A stretch of 64,000 nucleotides of DNA from Dongia_B soli (GTDB lineage: Bacteria > Pseudomonadota > Alphaproteobacteria > Dongiales > Dongiaceae): assembly GCF_034044715.1 (NCBI RefSeq), contig NZ_JAXCLW010000001.1, forward strand, positions 992,001 to 1,056,000, in the 5' to 3' direction. The notes beneath the pieces were generated by a model. It ran no database searches and was not told the origin of the DNA. It saw only the letters and a program-made list of their open reading frames with translations. Shown here one piece after another: positions 1 to 8,445 of this stretch. The first letter of the stretch is position 1; each line of letters starts with the position of its first letter. The translations under genes and the position numbers were made by a program.

Positions 1-147
1 TTCTTGAATGTCGTGTCGTTTCGACCTGACACGACTTCGAGGGCAAGCAGGATTTGGCCCTCCACACCGATATCCTCAGCACTCGACAGCTCTTCACACT
101 TCGACAATATCGGGCCGATGCGGCGAAGTGCCTCTCGCCGCCATTCG

Positions 148-747
148 CTATTGCGTGGGCGGGCCGGCCGACCGGAAGGGGTATTTCGCGAAGATATCAG
201 TGACCGTCTGGTTGATACTCTCCTCCGGGATCTGCTTCGAATTGCCGGAGATACGGCCGACCGCCACGCCTTCCCATATCATCTGCCGGCGCGCGCGGTC
301 GACGAGGTCGATATTGATCGTTCCCTCGGTGTAGCGATCGATATTGGTGTCGAGCGCATAGCCCGGCCAAGGGGCATAAAGGCCGGCGCGGTAGCCGTAA
401 TAGCCGTAATAATAACTCATGGGTACCGGCGTTTGTGTAACGTTGACCTTATCCTCCAGCTTGGCGGAGAAATTCACCAGAAGGTCCGGAGTTGCTTCGT
501 CATAGACATAGCCGCGCGCGGTCATCTCGCGCTGAATGGCGGCTTTGACCCGCTGTGTCGTCAAGCTGGTATAGCCGGCCGTCTCGGTGCCGAGCTGCGG
601 CTCAAAGGCAAAGCTGTGGTAGGTCGAGAAATTAATAGTGTGGTCGTAATCGGTAGTGATATCCGGCCGCGATGCGCAGGCACTCAGCACGGATATCATC
701 GTCAGGAGCCCCGGAATGAGCCAACGCCCCGGAATGAGCCAACGCAT
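148..747 (-). CDS. DUF4136-type outer-membrane lipoprotein
   Basis: A 199-residue predicted lipoprotein. The N-terminus has a hydrophobic signal segment ending in a lipobox (LSAC, Cys about residue 24), followed by a start typical of DUF4136 proteins: a D-Y-D-H motif, then the S-F-A-F pair, then a lone C-terminal domain with the INIDLVDRARRQMIWEG stretch. DUF4136 proteins are small periplasm-facing lipoproteins of unknown role. The ATG at 747 is preceded by GGGAG at a good distance. The six residues RWLIPG are duplicated in tandem at the start of the signal peptide because of an 18-bp DNA repeat. No operon partner is visible. Family assignment is by pattern recognition and fairly secure; function is unknown. 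Confidence 0.8.
   Translation of the reverse strand: MRWLIPGRWLIPGLLTMISVLSACASRPDITTDYDHTINFSTYHSFAFEPQLGTETAGYTSLTTQRVKAAIQREMTARGYVYDEATPDLLVNFSAKLEDKVNVTQTPVPMSYYYGYYGYRAGLYAPWPGYALDTNIDRYTEGTINIDLVDRARRQMIWEGVAVGRISGNSKQIPEESINQTVTDIFAKYPFRSAGPPTQ
708..743. repeat. 18-bp tandem duplication inside a signal peptide
   Basis: Two exact copies of an 18-bp unit (708-725 and 726-743) sit head to tail. The length is a multiple of three, so the lipoprotein frame is kept and the signal peptide gains one extra RWLIPG. It looks like a slippage or short duplication event. Confidence 0.9.
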
Positions 748-1465
748 GTCACGATCTCCCGCTTACGTGAGGCAGGCTGAAACATCCTATCACCGGTTCG
801 GCCCCTTCAACTGGAGAAGATTACCGTGCCGGTGAGTGGTTCAGCGGCCGGTATCCGCACCGCTCCGCCTTTCAAAAAAGATGGGTGTTTCGGTCTGAGT
901 TCCCTAGGTGCCTTATCTCACAAGGCTACCTCTGAGACTGCCGGTCGTTCACGGATGCGACCGCCTCGGTCCCCGGCCATTTCATGAAAATCGATGCCGG
1001 TCGAAGAACTTTAAGTGCCGTTACCGGAGCGGGCGGTCAATCGCCTCCCGCACCGCACAATCCTGGACTTAGGGGGTCACCGTTTCGTGATGTCACAATG
1101 GTGTCGCATTATTGTTGTAATTGGACACCGGTCTAGCCAGGTAAACCGGTTCGTATCCCGTATCTCAGGTTGTTCCGGGCGCCGTCAGTTCGCGGAAAGT
1201 ATGAAGACGTAACGTCGACGTCATGCAAACTGCGGCACGCCTCGTTGTGACGCCAATTGATAATAATTGGATCGAGGCCGCTCGCTGGCATTACGGGGGC
1301 AGATAGGGTAAAGGGAATGACATGCTCCCACGCCGTCTTGGGTTACATTTCGGCGTGGTACAGGTCAGTTTGCAGCGCCGATTCCCCGCAGTCGGCCGCC
1401 TTCGCAGATAACAAAATGCTGTTGACGACCGGTCCCCGGGCCGTCGGCATCAGACGTAGGGTGAG
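748..1465. other. 718-bp intergenic region, no supported gene
   Basis: Short open frames exist on both strands, but none has a convincing ribosome site, codon bias or recognisable protein. GC content falls locally. Two small palindromes stand out: a 10-bp perfect one at 1212-1221 (ACGTCGACGT) and an AT-rich inverted repeat CAATT/AATTG at 1254-1269. The region should hold the promoters of the divergent lipoprotein and PAP2 genes, but I cannot place them. Confidence 0.6.
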
Positions 1466-2557
1466 ATGAGCAAGAGGCCAGATGTGCTGACTCGGCAAAA
1501 ACCAGCAAATAGTGTTTCAGTGGCGCCGATGGCCCTGGCCGTTCCACAGAATGTTTGGAGATTTTTGCCGCTCAGTGGCCTTGCCTTCGTTCCGATGATG
1601 GCACTCGGCTTTGTGGCGATCGCCGTCACCATCTCCAGCTTGGAAAATATTCCTTTCACGGTGCCAATGCCCGGCAATATCCCGGGTTTGAAGACGAATT
1701 ACTGGGTGCCGCCAATTGCGGCTGCCCTGGGTTACTTCGTCCTGCAAGTCATGGCGCGCTTTATCGGCGCCGAGAAAAAAACCTGGCGGGAAATCGCCGC
1801 ACATGCGGTCAACGATTACTTGCTTCTCGGCATTTTCATCGGCGTTATCTACGTCCACTTCAATATGAAGATGTGGGTCCCGGTCATCAACCCATCGCTG
1901 CATGACCAGGAATATTTCGGCATTGATCAGGCTTTGCGGCCAGTGGTCGACCTTTTCATATGGCTGCGCATGGGTATCGGGCAGTTCTTGCCAGCCGTCG
2001 ACATCTGGTACCAGGCCGCTTTCATGGCGATCTTCGTCCTGTCATTCCTGGCTCATGCGCTTGGCCGCCGGTTGTGGCATTACCACAACATGGTCGCCCT
2101 GGTGATTTTTGAGATGCTGGGGCCGCTCGCTTACTTCGTGCGTCCAGCGGTTGGCCCCTTCATCTATGAACCGGGCGTCAACAAGATGGCGACCGATGCC
2201 GAACTGCACATGTATGATGTGTACCAGCAGGTGCGGGAAGGCGGCGCGGCCTGGATCGCACAACATGGCGGGCAGTTCTTCGCCCAGCCTCTAGCCGCCA
2301 TGCCGTCGCTTCATGTGGGCGCATCCTTTATTATGCTGTATTATGCTGTTAAGGCGCGGCTGTGGGTTGCGCCGGTCACCGCGATCGCCTTCTTCTGGAT
2401 CGTGATCGAATCGGTGGCCTCGCGCTGGCACTACCTGATCGATCTGCCGGTAGGCTTGCTGCTTGCTGCGATCGCGATCACTGCCACGAACCACCTTTGC
2501 CGCGGCATCCGGGGGGAGGACCGTCAGGCTATGACGCATTTGGCACTCGGCCGGTGA
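1466..2557 (+). CDS. PAP2-superfamily membrane enzyme (AUR1/inositol-phosphoceramide-synthase-like)
   Basis: A 363-residue integral membrane protein with about six hydrophobic segments. It carries the PAP2 signature in its C-terminal third: AMPSLHVG (about residues 274-281) supplies the C2-like PSxH, and SRWHYLIDLPVG (about 315-326) the C3-like SRxxHxxxD. This spacing and the LHVG context match the PAP2_3/AUR1 branch, whose members hydrolyse or transfer lipid phosphate head groups at the membrane. The next gene starts on the base after this stop codon, so the two are probably translationally coupled. With the ELM1-type and sulfotransferase genes downstream, I infer a role in making a modified membrane lipid or glycan. 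A plain lipid phosphatase remains possible. Confidence 0.8.
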   Translation: MSKRPDVLTRQKPANSVSVAPMALAVPQNVWRFLPLSGLAFVPMMALGFVAIAVTISSLENIPFTVPMPGNIPGLKTNYWVPPIAAALGYFVLQVMARFIGAEKKTWREIAAHAVNDYLLLGIFIGVIYVHFNMKMWVPVINPSLHDQEYFGIDQALRPVVDLFIWLRMGIGQFLPAVDIWYQAAFMAIFVLSFLAHALGRRLWHYHNMVALVIFEMLGPLAYFVRPAVGPFIYEPGVNKMATDAELHMYDVYQQVREGGAAWIAQHGGQFFAQPLAAMPSLHVGASFIMLYYAVKARLWVAPVTAIAFFWIVIESVASRWHYLIDLPVGLLLAAIAITATNHLCRGIRGEDRQAMTHLALGR

Positions 2558-4945
2558 ATGTTCGACCAAGCCGATAACGAAGCCACGGTTTACAAGTCGA
2601 CCCAACGTATTCCTGATGCCGCCGCCGGCGGGTATGAGGACGTCGGGCGGCAGCCCACGGTCTGGGTCTTGAAATGTCATCGCGCGGGGGATCACGCCCA
2701 AAGCCTGGGCCTGGCCCGGGCGTTGGGCTGGTCATTCACCGTCAAGGAAACCAAATATCACTGGTACGAGGCGTTCTTCGCGCTGCCGGGCGCGGTGACG
2801 TTGATCGGCCTCAACCGGCGGCGCTCCAGTCCACTGACGCCGCCCTGGCCGGATCTCATCATCATGGCCGGGCGCCAGAACGAAACCCCCGCCAAGTGGA
2901 TTCGCCGGCAATCCGGCGGACGCAGCCGGATCGTCGTGCTCGGCCGCTACTGGACGCCGCCGGACGAATTGGATCTGGTGGTGACGACGCCGCAATTCCG
3001 CCTGCCACCGCATCCGAACGTGCTGCACAACAATTTCCCCCTCCATCCGGTGACGCCGAAGCGATTGGATGACGCGGCGGCAATCTGGACACCGCGTCTC
3101 GCCGGCCTTGCCGCACCCTATCTGGCGGTGCTGGTCGGCGGCTCGAGCGGTCCCTATATTTTCAGCCGACGTACGGCGCAACGCCTGGGCCGCGAGGCGA
3201 GCGCGCTGGCCCGTGCCCTGGGCGCCTCCCTTCTCATCTGCACCAGTGCCAGGACCGGCCGGGGCGCGATGGCGGCGCTCGAGCGTGCGATCGATGTGCC
3301 CTGCCACTTTTATCGTTGGCGGGCGAATGACGACAACAATCCCTATCACGGCTTCCTGGCGCTGGCCGATGCCTTCATCGTCACGGCCGACAGCATGTCG
3401 ATGCTGGCCGAGGCCTGCCATACCCATCGTCCGGTTTATATGTTCGAATTCGGCGGTGGCCCGGCGGCAATGCATGGGCCGCGCGGACGCGACAAGCGGG
3501 TGCGTCAATGGTGGCGCCTGTCGCAATTGCTGGATCAGGGCCTTCTTGGCCTCCCCTATGCTTGGTGGATCGGTCGGCCGGCGCGGCGCCTCAACCGTAG
3601 CCGCGATATCCGTCTGGTCCAGGATCTCTATATCCGATCGGGTCGCGCCAAATGGCTGACCGATCCGCCGCAGCTCCCGTCGCCGAATGCCAAAGCGGCC
3701 AATATGGTGCCGATGGACGATCTGCAGCAGGCGGTTCGGCGGGTCCGGCGGATGATGGGGATGTCGACAGAGGCGCCGTTGCCGCGTCATCCTGAACATG
3801 CCAATCATGCGGTGGTCGATTTCGCAACGGCCATGCCGCGCGATACCAGGCAGTCGCCGCGCATCTGGGTGATCCTGTCCGATAAGGCGGGCGACAATGC
3901 GCAGGTTCTCGCCGTCGCCGATGCGCTGCCCTGGCCTTACGACATCAAGCGCATTCAGGTGCGTGAACCCTATGTTCTCGGCAAGCCGAAGATCACCGCT
4001 TCACTGGATCATGTCGATCTGGCGCGATCCGACAGGCTGGAAGCGCCGTGGCCGGATCTGGTCCTTACCAGCGGGCGGCGGATGTCGATGATCGCGCTTT
4101 GGATCCAGGAACGGTCGCAAGCCGCCGCCGCGCCTGAGCAGCGCAGCAAGATCGTGCTGATCGGTCTGCCCAAGGGGCATATCGAGCGCTTCGATCTGGC
4201 GGTCCTGGCCGGCCATTACCGCCAGTGCCGCGGCGATAATCTGATGCGTATCGATTATCCATTGCAGCGCATCGATGAAACGGCGATCGCCGCTGAAACC
4301 GATCGCTGGCGGGATGCTTTTGCATCCCTGCCGCAACCTTTGACGGCCGTGCTGGTGGGTGGCCAAACCGGCACGGTGCCTTTCGATGCGGCGGCCGCGA
4401 GCCGCTTGGCCAAGGATCTTGGGAAATTGGTCGCCTCTCAAGGCGGTTCGCTCGTGGTTACCACCAGTCGCCGCACGCCACCGGAAGCCGTCGCCGTCCT
4501 GGAACGCGAATTGCCGCGCGGCGCCGTACTGTATCCCTGGCGAACCGATGGCCTACATAATCCCTATCGGGCTTTGCTTGGTCTCGCCGAACGGTTTGTG
4601 GTGACCAGCGACAGCCTCTCGATGTTGATGGAAATCGCCCGCCTCGGCCGCCCGTTGGCGATTTATTCCATATCTCCAGCCGGCCGCGCCGGCCGTTGGG
4701 CCACCCGGCTGAACCGGCTGATACCGGGGCAAGCGGCAAGAGGCTGGCTGCGGAAGCTGGCAGATTTCGTGGCGCGCTTCGCTGCCCTTGGCCATGACCG
4801 TGACCTGACAGCGTTGCACCGGCGGTTGGTGGCGGACGGGTTGGCGGTCTGGTTCGGCGAGCAATTCAATGCCGGCGGTCGCCGTCCGGTGGATGAGTTA
4901 GCCCGGGTCGCCGACCGTGTCACCAAACTGGTCGAAGGTGCTTAA
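2558..4945 (+). CDS. Tandem fusion of two ELM1-family (Mito_fiss_Elm1) domains
   Basis: This 795-residue protein contains two copies of the bacterial ELM1-like domain. Copy 1 (about residues 30-390) shows the opening VWVLKCHRAGDHAQ, then PDLIIMAGR, VLVGGSSGPY and VTADSMSM. Copy 2 (about 430-790) repeats the same series as VILSDKAGDNAQ, PDLVLTSGR, VLVGGQTG and VTSDSLSM. Single-domain relatives are about 330-410 residues. The fold is GT-B-like and bacterial members are suspected glycosyltransferases, though activity is not firmly known. The ATG overlaps nothing but abuts the TGA of the PAP2 gene, implying one operon. Copy 1 resembles the separate protein at 6991-8184 more than it resembles copy 2. 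No signal peptide is visible, so it should be cytoplasmic or peripheral to the membrane. Confidence 0.8.
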   Translation: MFDQADNEATVYKSTQRIPDAAAGGYEDVGRQPTVWVLKCHRAGDHAQSLGLARALGWSFTVKETKYHWYEAFFALPGAVTLIGLNRRRSSPLTPPWPDLIIMAGRQNETPAKWIRRQSGGRSRIVVLGRYWTPPDELDLVVTTPQFRLPPHPNVLHNNFPLHPVTPKRLDDAAAIWTPRLAGLAAPYLAVLVGGSSGPYIFSRRTAQRLGREASALARALGASLLICTSARTGRGAMAALERAIDVPCHFYRWRANDDNNPYHGFLALADAFIVTADSMSMLAEACHTHRPVYMFEFGGGPAAMHGPRGRDKRVRQWWRLSQLLDQGLLGLPYAWWIGRPARRLNRSRDIRLVQDLYIRSGRAKWLTDPPQLPSPNAKAANMVPMDDLQQAVRRVRRMMGMSTEAPLPRHPEHANHAVVDFATAMPRDTRQSPRIWVILSDKAGDNAQVLAVADALPWPYDIKRIQVREPYVLGKPKITASLDHVDLARSDRLEAPWPDLVLTSGRRMSMIALWIQERSQAAAAPEQRSKIVLIGLPKGHIERFDLAVLAGHYRQCRGDNLMRIDYPLQRIDETAIAAETDRWRDAFASLPQPLTAVLVGGQTGTVPFDAAAASRLAKDLGKLVASQGGSLVVTTSRRTPPEAVAVLERELPRGAVLYPWRTDGLHNPYRALLGLAERFVVTSDSLSMLMEIARLGRPLAIYSISPAGRAGRWATRLNRLIPGQAARGWLRKLADFVARFAALGHDRDLTALHRRLVADGLAVWFGEQFNAGGRRPVDELARVADRVTKLVEGA

Positions 4946-5087
4946 CGTGGCTTGCCAGCAGCGTTGCCCTTGCCAGAAACCGTTGCATTAGAGAGAATCG
5001 CTGTGATGCCGATGGAAGTGCCGTCCGGTGATCGCCGGCGGAGTTTATTGCAGGATACGGCCGCGATGCCGGCTGCCAGGAGTTGAG

Positions 5088-6032
5088 ATGATCGAAAGGG
5101 TATTACATCGCGTCATGCGCGAAATCGTCATGACGGCCGCCGCCTTGGCGCCTGCCGAGCGGCGGCGCCAGATTCGCCGGCGTGCACGGGGCCGGGAGGA
5201 TACGTTCCGGCTGCAGCGTTCGGATTACGCTATCGTGTCCTATGGAAAGAGCGGGCGCACCTGGCTCAATGTGATGCTGTCGCGCTTCTTCCAATTGCGG
5301 CATAAGCTGCCCGCGCATGACCTGTTCTTCTTCGACAACCTGCATGCCAAGAACAAGGCGATCCCGAAGATCCTATTCACCCATGACAATTACATCCGGG
5401 ATTATACCGGCGCCGGGGCGACCAAGGTGGCGTTCTATAATAAGCCGACGATCCTGCTGGTGCGCCATCCTGCCGATGTGTCCGTTTCGCAATTCTTTCA
5501 ATGGCAGCATCGCATGCCGGCGCATAAGAAGGTGCTGAACGAATATCCGGCGCATGGAGCGGATATCTCGGTTGCCGATTTCGTCCTCAATGCCGATGCC
5601 GGGCTGCCGCGCGCGGTGCGGTTCCTGAACGAATGGGCTAAGGAATTGCCGCGTATGAAGAACGTGCTCATTGTGCGCTATGAAGATATACGGCGCGACC
5701 CTAACGGGGAATTGAAGCGCATGCTGAACTGGATGAAACAGTCGCCGACAGATGACGAGGTCAGTCAGAGCGTTGAATTTGCCGCCTTCGAGAATATGCG
5801 CAAGCTGGAGGAGGGATCGTCCTCGACCTGGCTCTCAGGCAAACGCCTGGCGCCGGGTAAAAAGGGCGACACGAACTCTTATAAGGTGCGCCGCGCCAAA
5901 ATCGGCGGCTATCACGATTACTTCGATGACGAGCAGACGCGGCAGATCGATGAATATGTCGCCAAGCATCTCGATCCGGTCTTCGGCTATGGCACAGATG
6001 CATCGCCCACGACCGAACGCCAAGCATCATGA
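5088..6032 (+). CDS. PAPS-dependent sulfotransferase family protein
   Basis: A 314-residue protein with the 5'-phosphosulfate-binding loop SYGKSGRTWL (residues 51-60) and a later 3'-phosphate region around IVRYEDIRRDP. This is the cytosolic sulfotransferase (Sulfotransfer_1) fold, which moves sulfate from PAPS onto hydroxyl groups of small molecules, lipids or sugars. I chose ATG 5088 over the upstream in-frame ATG at 5028 because AGGAG lies at the right distance and conserved sequence begins after it. Its stop overlaps the next start by four bases (ATGA), so the two are coupled. The acceptor is unknown; the neighbours suggest a glycan or glycolipid. Confidence 0.85.
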   Translation: MIERVLHRVMREIVMTAAALAPAERRRQIRRRARGREDTFRLQRSDYAIVSYGKSGRTWLNVMLSRFFQLRHKLPAHDLFFFDNLHAKNKAIPKILFTHDNYIRDYTGAGATKVAFYNKPTILLVRHPADVSVSQFFQWQHRMPAHKKVLNEYPAHGADISVADFVLNADAGLPRAVRFLNEWAKELPRMKNVLIVRYEDIRRDPNGELKRMLNWMKQSPTDDEVSQSVEFAAFENMRKLEEGSSSTWLSGKRLAPGKKGDTNSYKVRRAKIGGYHDYFDDEQTRQIDEYVAKHLDPVFGYGTDASPTTERQAS

Positions 6033-6967
6033 TTGATCGGACCGGAATGGCAGAAATGGCCGAACCTAAACCTTGCGTCTTCATTCAAACCAACCGCAAA
6101 CAGCTGGTCGGTGCCCTGGTCGCCGCCCATGCATTGAAGCGGAATTCGGCGAAGCCGGATGCCTTTGGTGTGCAGATTATGCATATGGAGGAGCACGACT
6201 TCTTTCGCGCCAAGGAAGGCAAGATTTATCTGCGCGACGGGATGAAACGCATCTGGCGCAATGACGATCTGCAATCCTTCACGCCGCTGCGCTTCATGCC
6301 GCCGGAACTGATGGGTTATCAGGGGCGGGCCGCCGTGATCGACCCCGATATTTTCGCCGTCGGCGATATCTGGGAATTGTTGTCGCGCGACATGCAGGGC
6401 AAGGCGGTCCTGTGTCGTGCCCGCGGCACGCGCAAAGCGCATGCGACCAGCGTGATGCTGCTCGACTGTGCGAAGCTCAAGCACTGGCATGTCGAGATCC
6501 AGTTCAGCGAGATGTTCGACTTCAAGCGCGACTATATCGAATGGACGAGTCTCGCGACCGAGAATCAGGACACGATCGGCTCGCTGGAGAATGAGTGGAA
6601 CGATTTCGACCGCCTGACCCCGGCGACCAAGATGGTGCATAACACCAAGCGCAAGACGCAGCCTTGGAAAACCGGTCTGAAGGTCGACTTTTCCCCGGTC
6701 GATCGGGTGGCCTTCTTTCCGCCCTGGGCCTGGCTGATGCAGGCGCGTCGTAAATTGTTCGGGGATTACGGCCTGATGGGCCGCTATCAGCCACATCCCG
6801 ATCCGAACCAGGAAAAGCTCTTCTTCGACCTGCTGCGCGAATGCCTCGATGCCGGCATTGTGACGGAAGCGCAGTTGCGCGAGGAAATGCGGCTCAATCA
6901 CATTCGCCATGACGCGCTGGATTTGTTGCGGCAGTCACCGGCGCCGGCCCTGCAACCGGCGGCCTGA
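6029..6967 (+). CDS. Uncharacterised protein, possible GT8-like glycosyltransferase
   Basis: A 312-residue soluble protein that I do not recognise with certainty. It begins with a short beta-strand-like PCVFIQTNRKQ, and near residues 103-112 reads VIDPDIFAVGD, which looks like the DxD metal/nucleotide-sugar site of GT-A enzymes followed by the usual 'D(I/L)xEL' stretch. Later it has WNDFDRLTPATKMVHNT, also reminiscent of GT8 C-termini where a conserved His coordinates metal. The start codon overlaps the sulfotransferase stop by four bases, so it is translated with it. I infer it adds a sugar in the same pathway. No membrane segment or signal peptide is visible. Confidence 0.6.
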   Translation: MIDRTGMAEMAEPKPCVFIQTNRKQLVGALVAAHALKRNSAKPDAFGVQIMHMEEHDFFRAKEGKIYLRDGMKRIWRNDDLQSFTPLRFMPPELMGYQGRAAVIDPDIFAVGDIWELLSRDMQGKAVLCRARGTRKAHATSVMLLDCAKLKHWHVEIQFSEMFDFKRDYIEWTSLATENQDTIGSLENEWNDFDRLTPATKMVHNTKRKTQPWKTGLKVDFSPVDRVAFFPPWAWLMQARRKLFGDYGLMGRYQPHPDPNQEKLFFDLLRECLDAGIVTEAQLREEMRLNHIRHDALDLLRQSPAPALQPAA

Positions 6968-6990
6968 TTATCTCTGCGGCGTCGGCCGGA

Positions 6991-8184
6991 TCAGTCGCCT
7001 GCCGGCGTCGCGAATAATGCCCTCACCCGAGCGACGGCGCGCGGCAGGTCGGTTGAAGCTGACGGCCTGAGCGGCTGGCTTTGACGGTCCCCTCCGCTTT
7101 CTTCCTCCAGCCACGCGGCCTGGCGATTGGCCACCAGCCCGCGCAGGATCAGGCGGATGTCGCGGCGCACGCGCCGGGGCAGGCAGTGGGCGATCAGCCA
7201 ATGCAGGACCCGCCTTGGCCGGAGACGGTCGGCGAGCGGTATCAGCTCCGGTCGTGCCGGCGGTTCCGACCGCATGCGGCTCCAGCCCTTACCCATATCG
7301 AAGAGATAAACCGGCTTTGCCGTGGCGCAGGCTTCGGCGACCATTGACATGCTGTCGCCGGTGACGATGAAGGCATCGGCTAAAGCCAGAAAACCGAGAT
7401 AGGGATTCGTCTCGGGGTCGGCCTGCCAGGCGTAGAAATGACAAGGAACATCGATGCCTGCGTGCAAGGCTTGCGTTGCCGCCGGGCCGGTGCGGGGACT
7501 TGTCGAAACCAGCAGCGACCCGCCGGCTTGACGCGCCATTGCCGAAGCCGCGCGGCCAAGGCGGGAAGCCATATCGCGATCGAAAACGTAAGGCGGGCTG
7601 CTGCCGCCAACCAGGACGGCAATGCGCGGCTGCGGCAAGGACGCCACAGAATTGCGCCACCGTTCCGCTGCCACCTCCAGCCGCGCCGCCGTCACCTGAT
7701 GCAAAGGCGCGGTGATGGAGAGCACATTATCCCTGGGCGGGACATGATATTGCGGTGTGGTGATCACCAGGTCGAAATGCCGCGGCTCGGCCCATGGGCG
7801 GCCGAGATGGACCAGACGCGTGCGCCCTCCCGAACGAGCCTTGATCCAGCGAGCGATCGGCTCGTTGCGGCGCCCCGCACTGATGACGAGATCGGGCCAG
7901 GGCGGGGTCAGATGATCGGACTTGTCGCGCTTCAGGCCGGCGAGATTAGGCCCCAATAGAATATTGGTGACGAGCTCGAAAGACCGGTAGGCGAATTGCT
8001 TGACCGTGAAGGGCCAGCCCAGCGCCTCGGCCAGCGCAAGCATCTGCGCCTTGTCGCCGGCGCGAAAGCCGGTCAGGACCCAGACCCGCGGGACGGTGCC
8101 AACGTCTGGACCATCACGAAAGGCATCGCAGCTTTTCGAAGCGTTTTCGCGATTCTGAGCGCCGGGTTGCGTCATGCGGGCCAT
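6991..8184 (-). CDS. ELM1-family protein (single domain)
   Basis: About 397 residues with one ELM1-like domain: VWVLTGFRAGDKAQ near the N-terminus, PDLVISAGRRNE, VLVGGSSPPYVF, and VTGDSMSMVAEA. It is close to the first domain of the 795-residue fusion on the other strand (both share TPPWPDL, CHFY and GFLALADAFIVT). It converges on the sulfotransferase/DxD genes with only 23 bases between stops. The start is uncertain: an ATG at 8223 extends it by 13 residues, and ATGs at 8184 and 8175 are equally near the conserved sequence; none has a strong ribosome site. Probable cytoplasmic glycosyltransferase-like protein acting with the neighbouring locus. Confidence 0.75.
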   Translation of the reverse strand: MARMTQPGAQNRENASKSCDAFRDGPDVGTVPRVWVLTGFRAGDKAQMLALAEALGWPFTVKQFAYRSFELVTNILLGPNLAGLKRDKSDHLTPPWPDLVISAGRRNEPIARWIKARSGGRTRLVHLGRPWAEPRHFDLVITTPQYHVPPRDNVLSITAPLHQVTAARLEVAAERWRNSVASLPQPRIAVLVGGSSPPYVFDRDMASRLGRAASAMARQAGGSLLVSTSPRTGPAATQALHAGIDVPCHFYAWQADPETNPYLGFLALADAFIVTGDSMSMVAEACATAKPVYLFDMGKGWSRMRSEPPARPELIPLADRLRPRRVLHWLIAHCLPRRVRRDIRLILRGLVANRQAAWLEEESGGDRQSQPLRPSASTDLPRAVARVRALFATPAGD

Positions 8185-8445
8185 GCATCTGGCTGTAATC
8201 AATAGGCACGGCAGGCTTAGCATCTTTCCCGGTTGCTGGCCATCTGCGCTTGCCGACTTCAGTCGCGGTGATCGCCGAGCGCCTGTCCTGGGAAACGCTG
8301 TAGCTTCTCAACTCTTCTCCCCAGGCGGTGCGAGAAGGCAACTATAAGGAGAAATTTCTACGCCCTCAAGGACAGCCGGCTCAGGTGTGCGAGCCGGCCC
8401 TCAGAGGATGCTTTTAGCGGGCGATGCCTTGACGGTATGGCGCTG

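Noticed and set aside
4..780. 258-residue plus-strand frame across the first kilobase
   Set aside because: It is antisense to the DUF4136 lipoprotein, which has the lipobox, ribosome site and family motifs.
1254..1269. AT-rich inverted repeat CAATT/AATTG
   Set aside because: Short and isolated; no matching second site and no regulator can be named.
1015..1469. Two short plus-strand frames (65 and 70 residues) before the PAP2 gene
   Set aside because: No ribosome sites, irregular codon use, no family; the second ends just inside the PAP2 start.
2732..3808. Minus-strand frame within the double ELM1 gene
   Set aside because: Antisense shadow with no recognisable motif; the ELM1 frame shows clear paired motifs.
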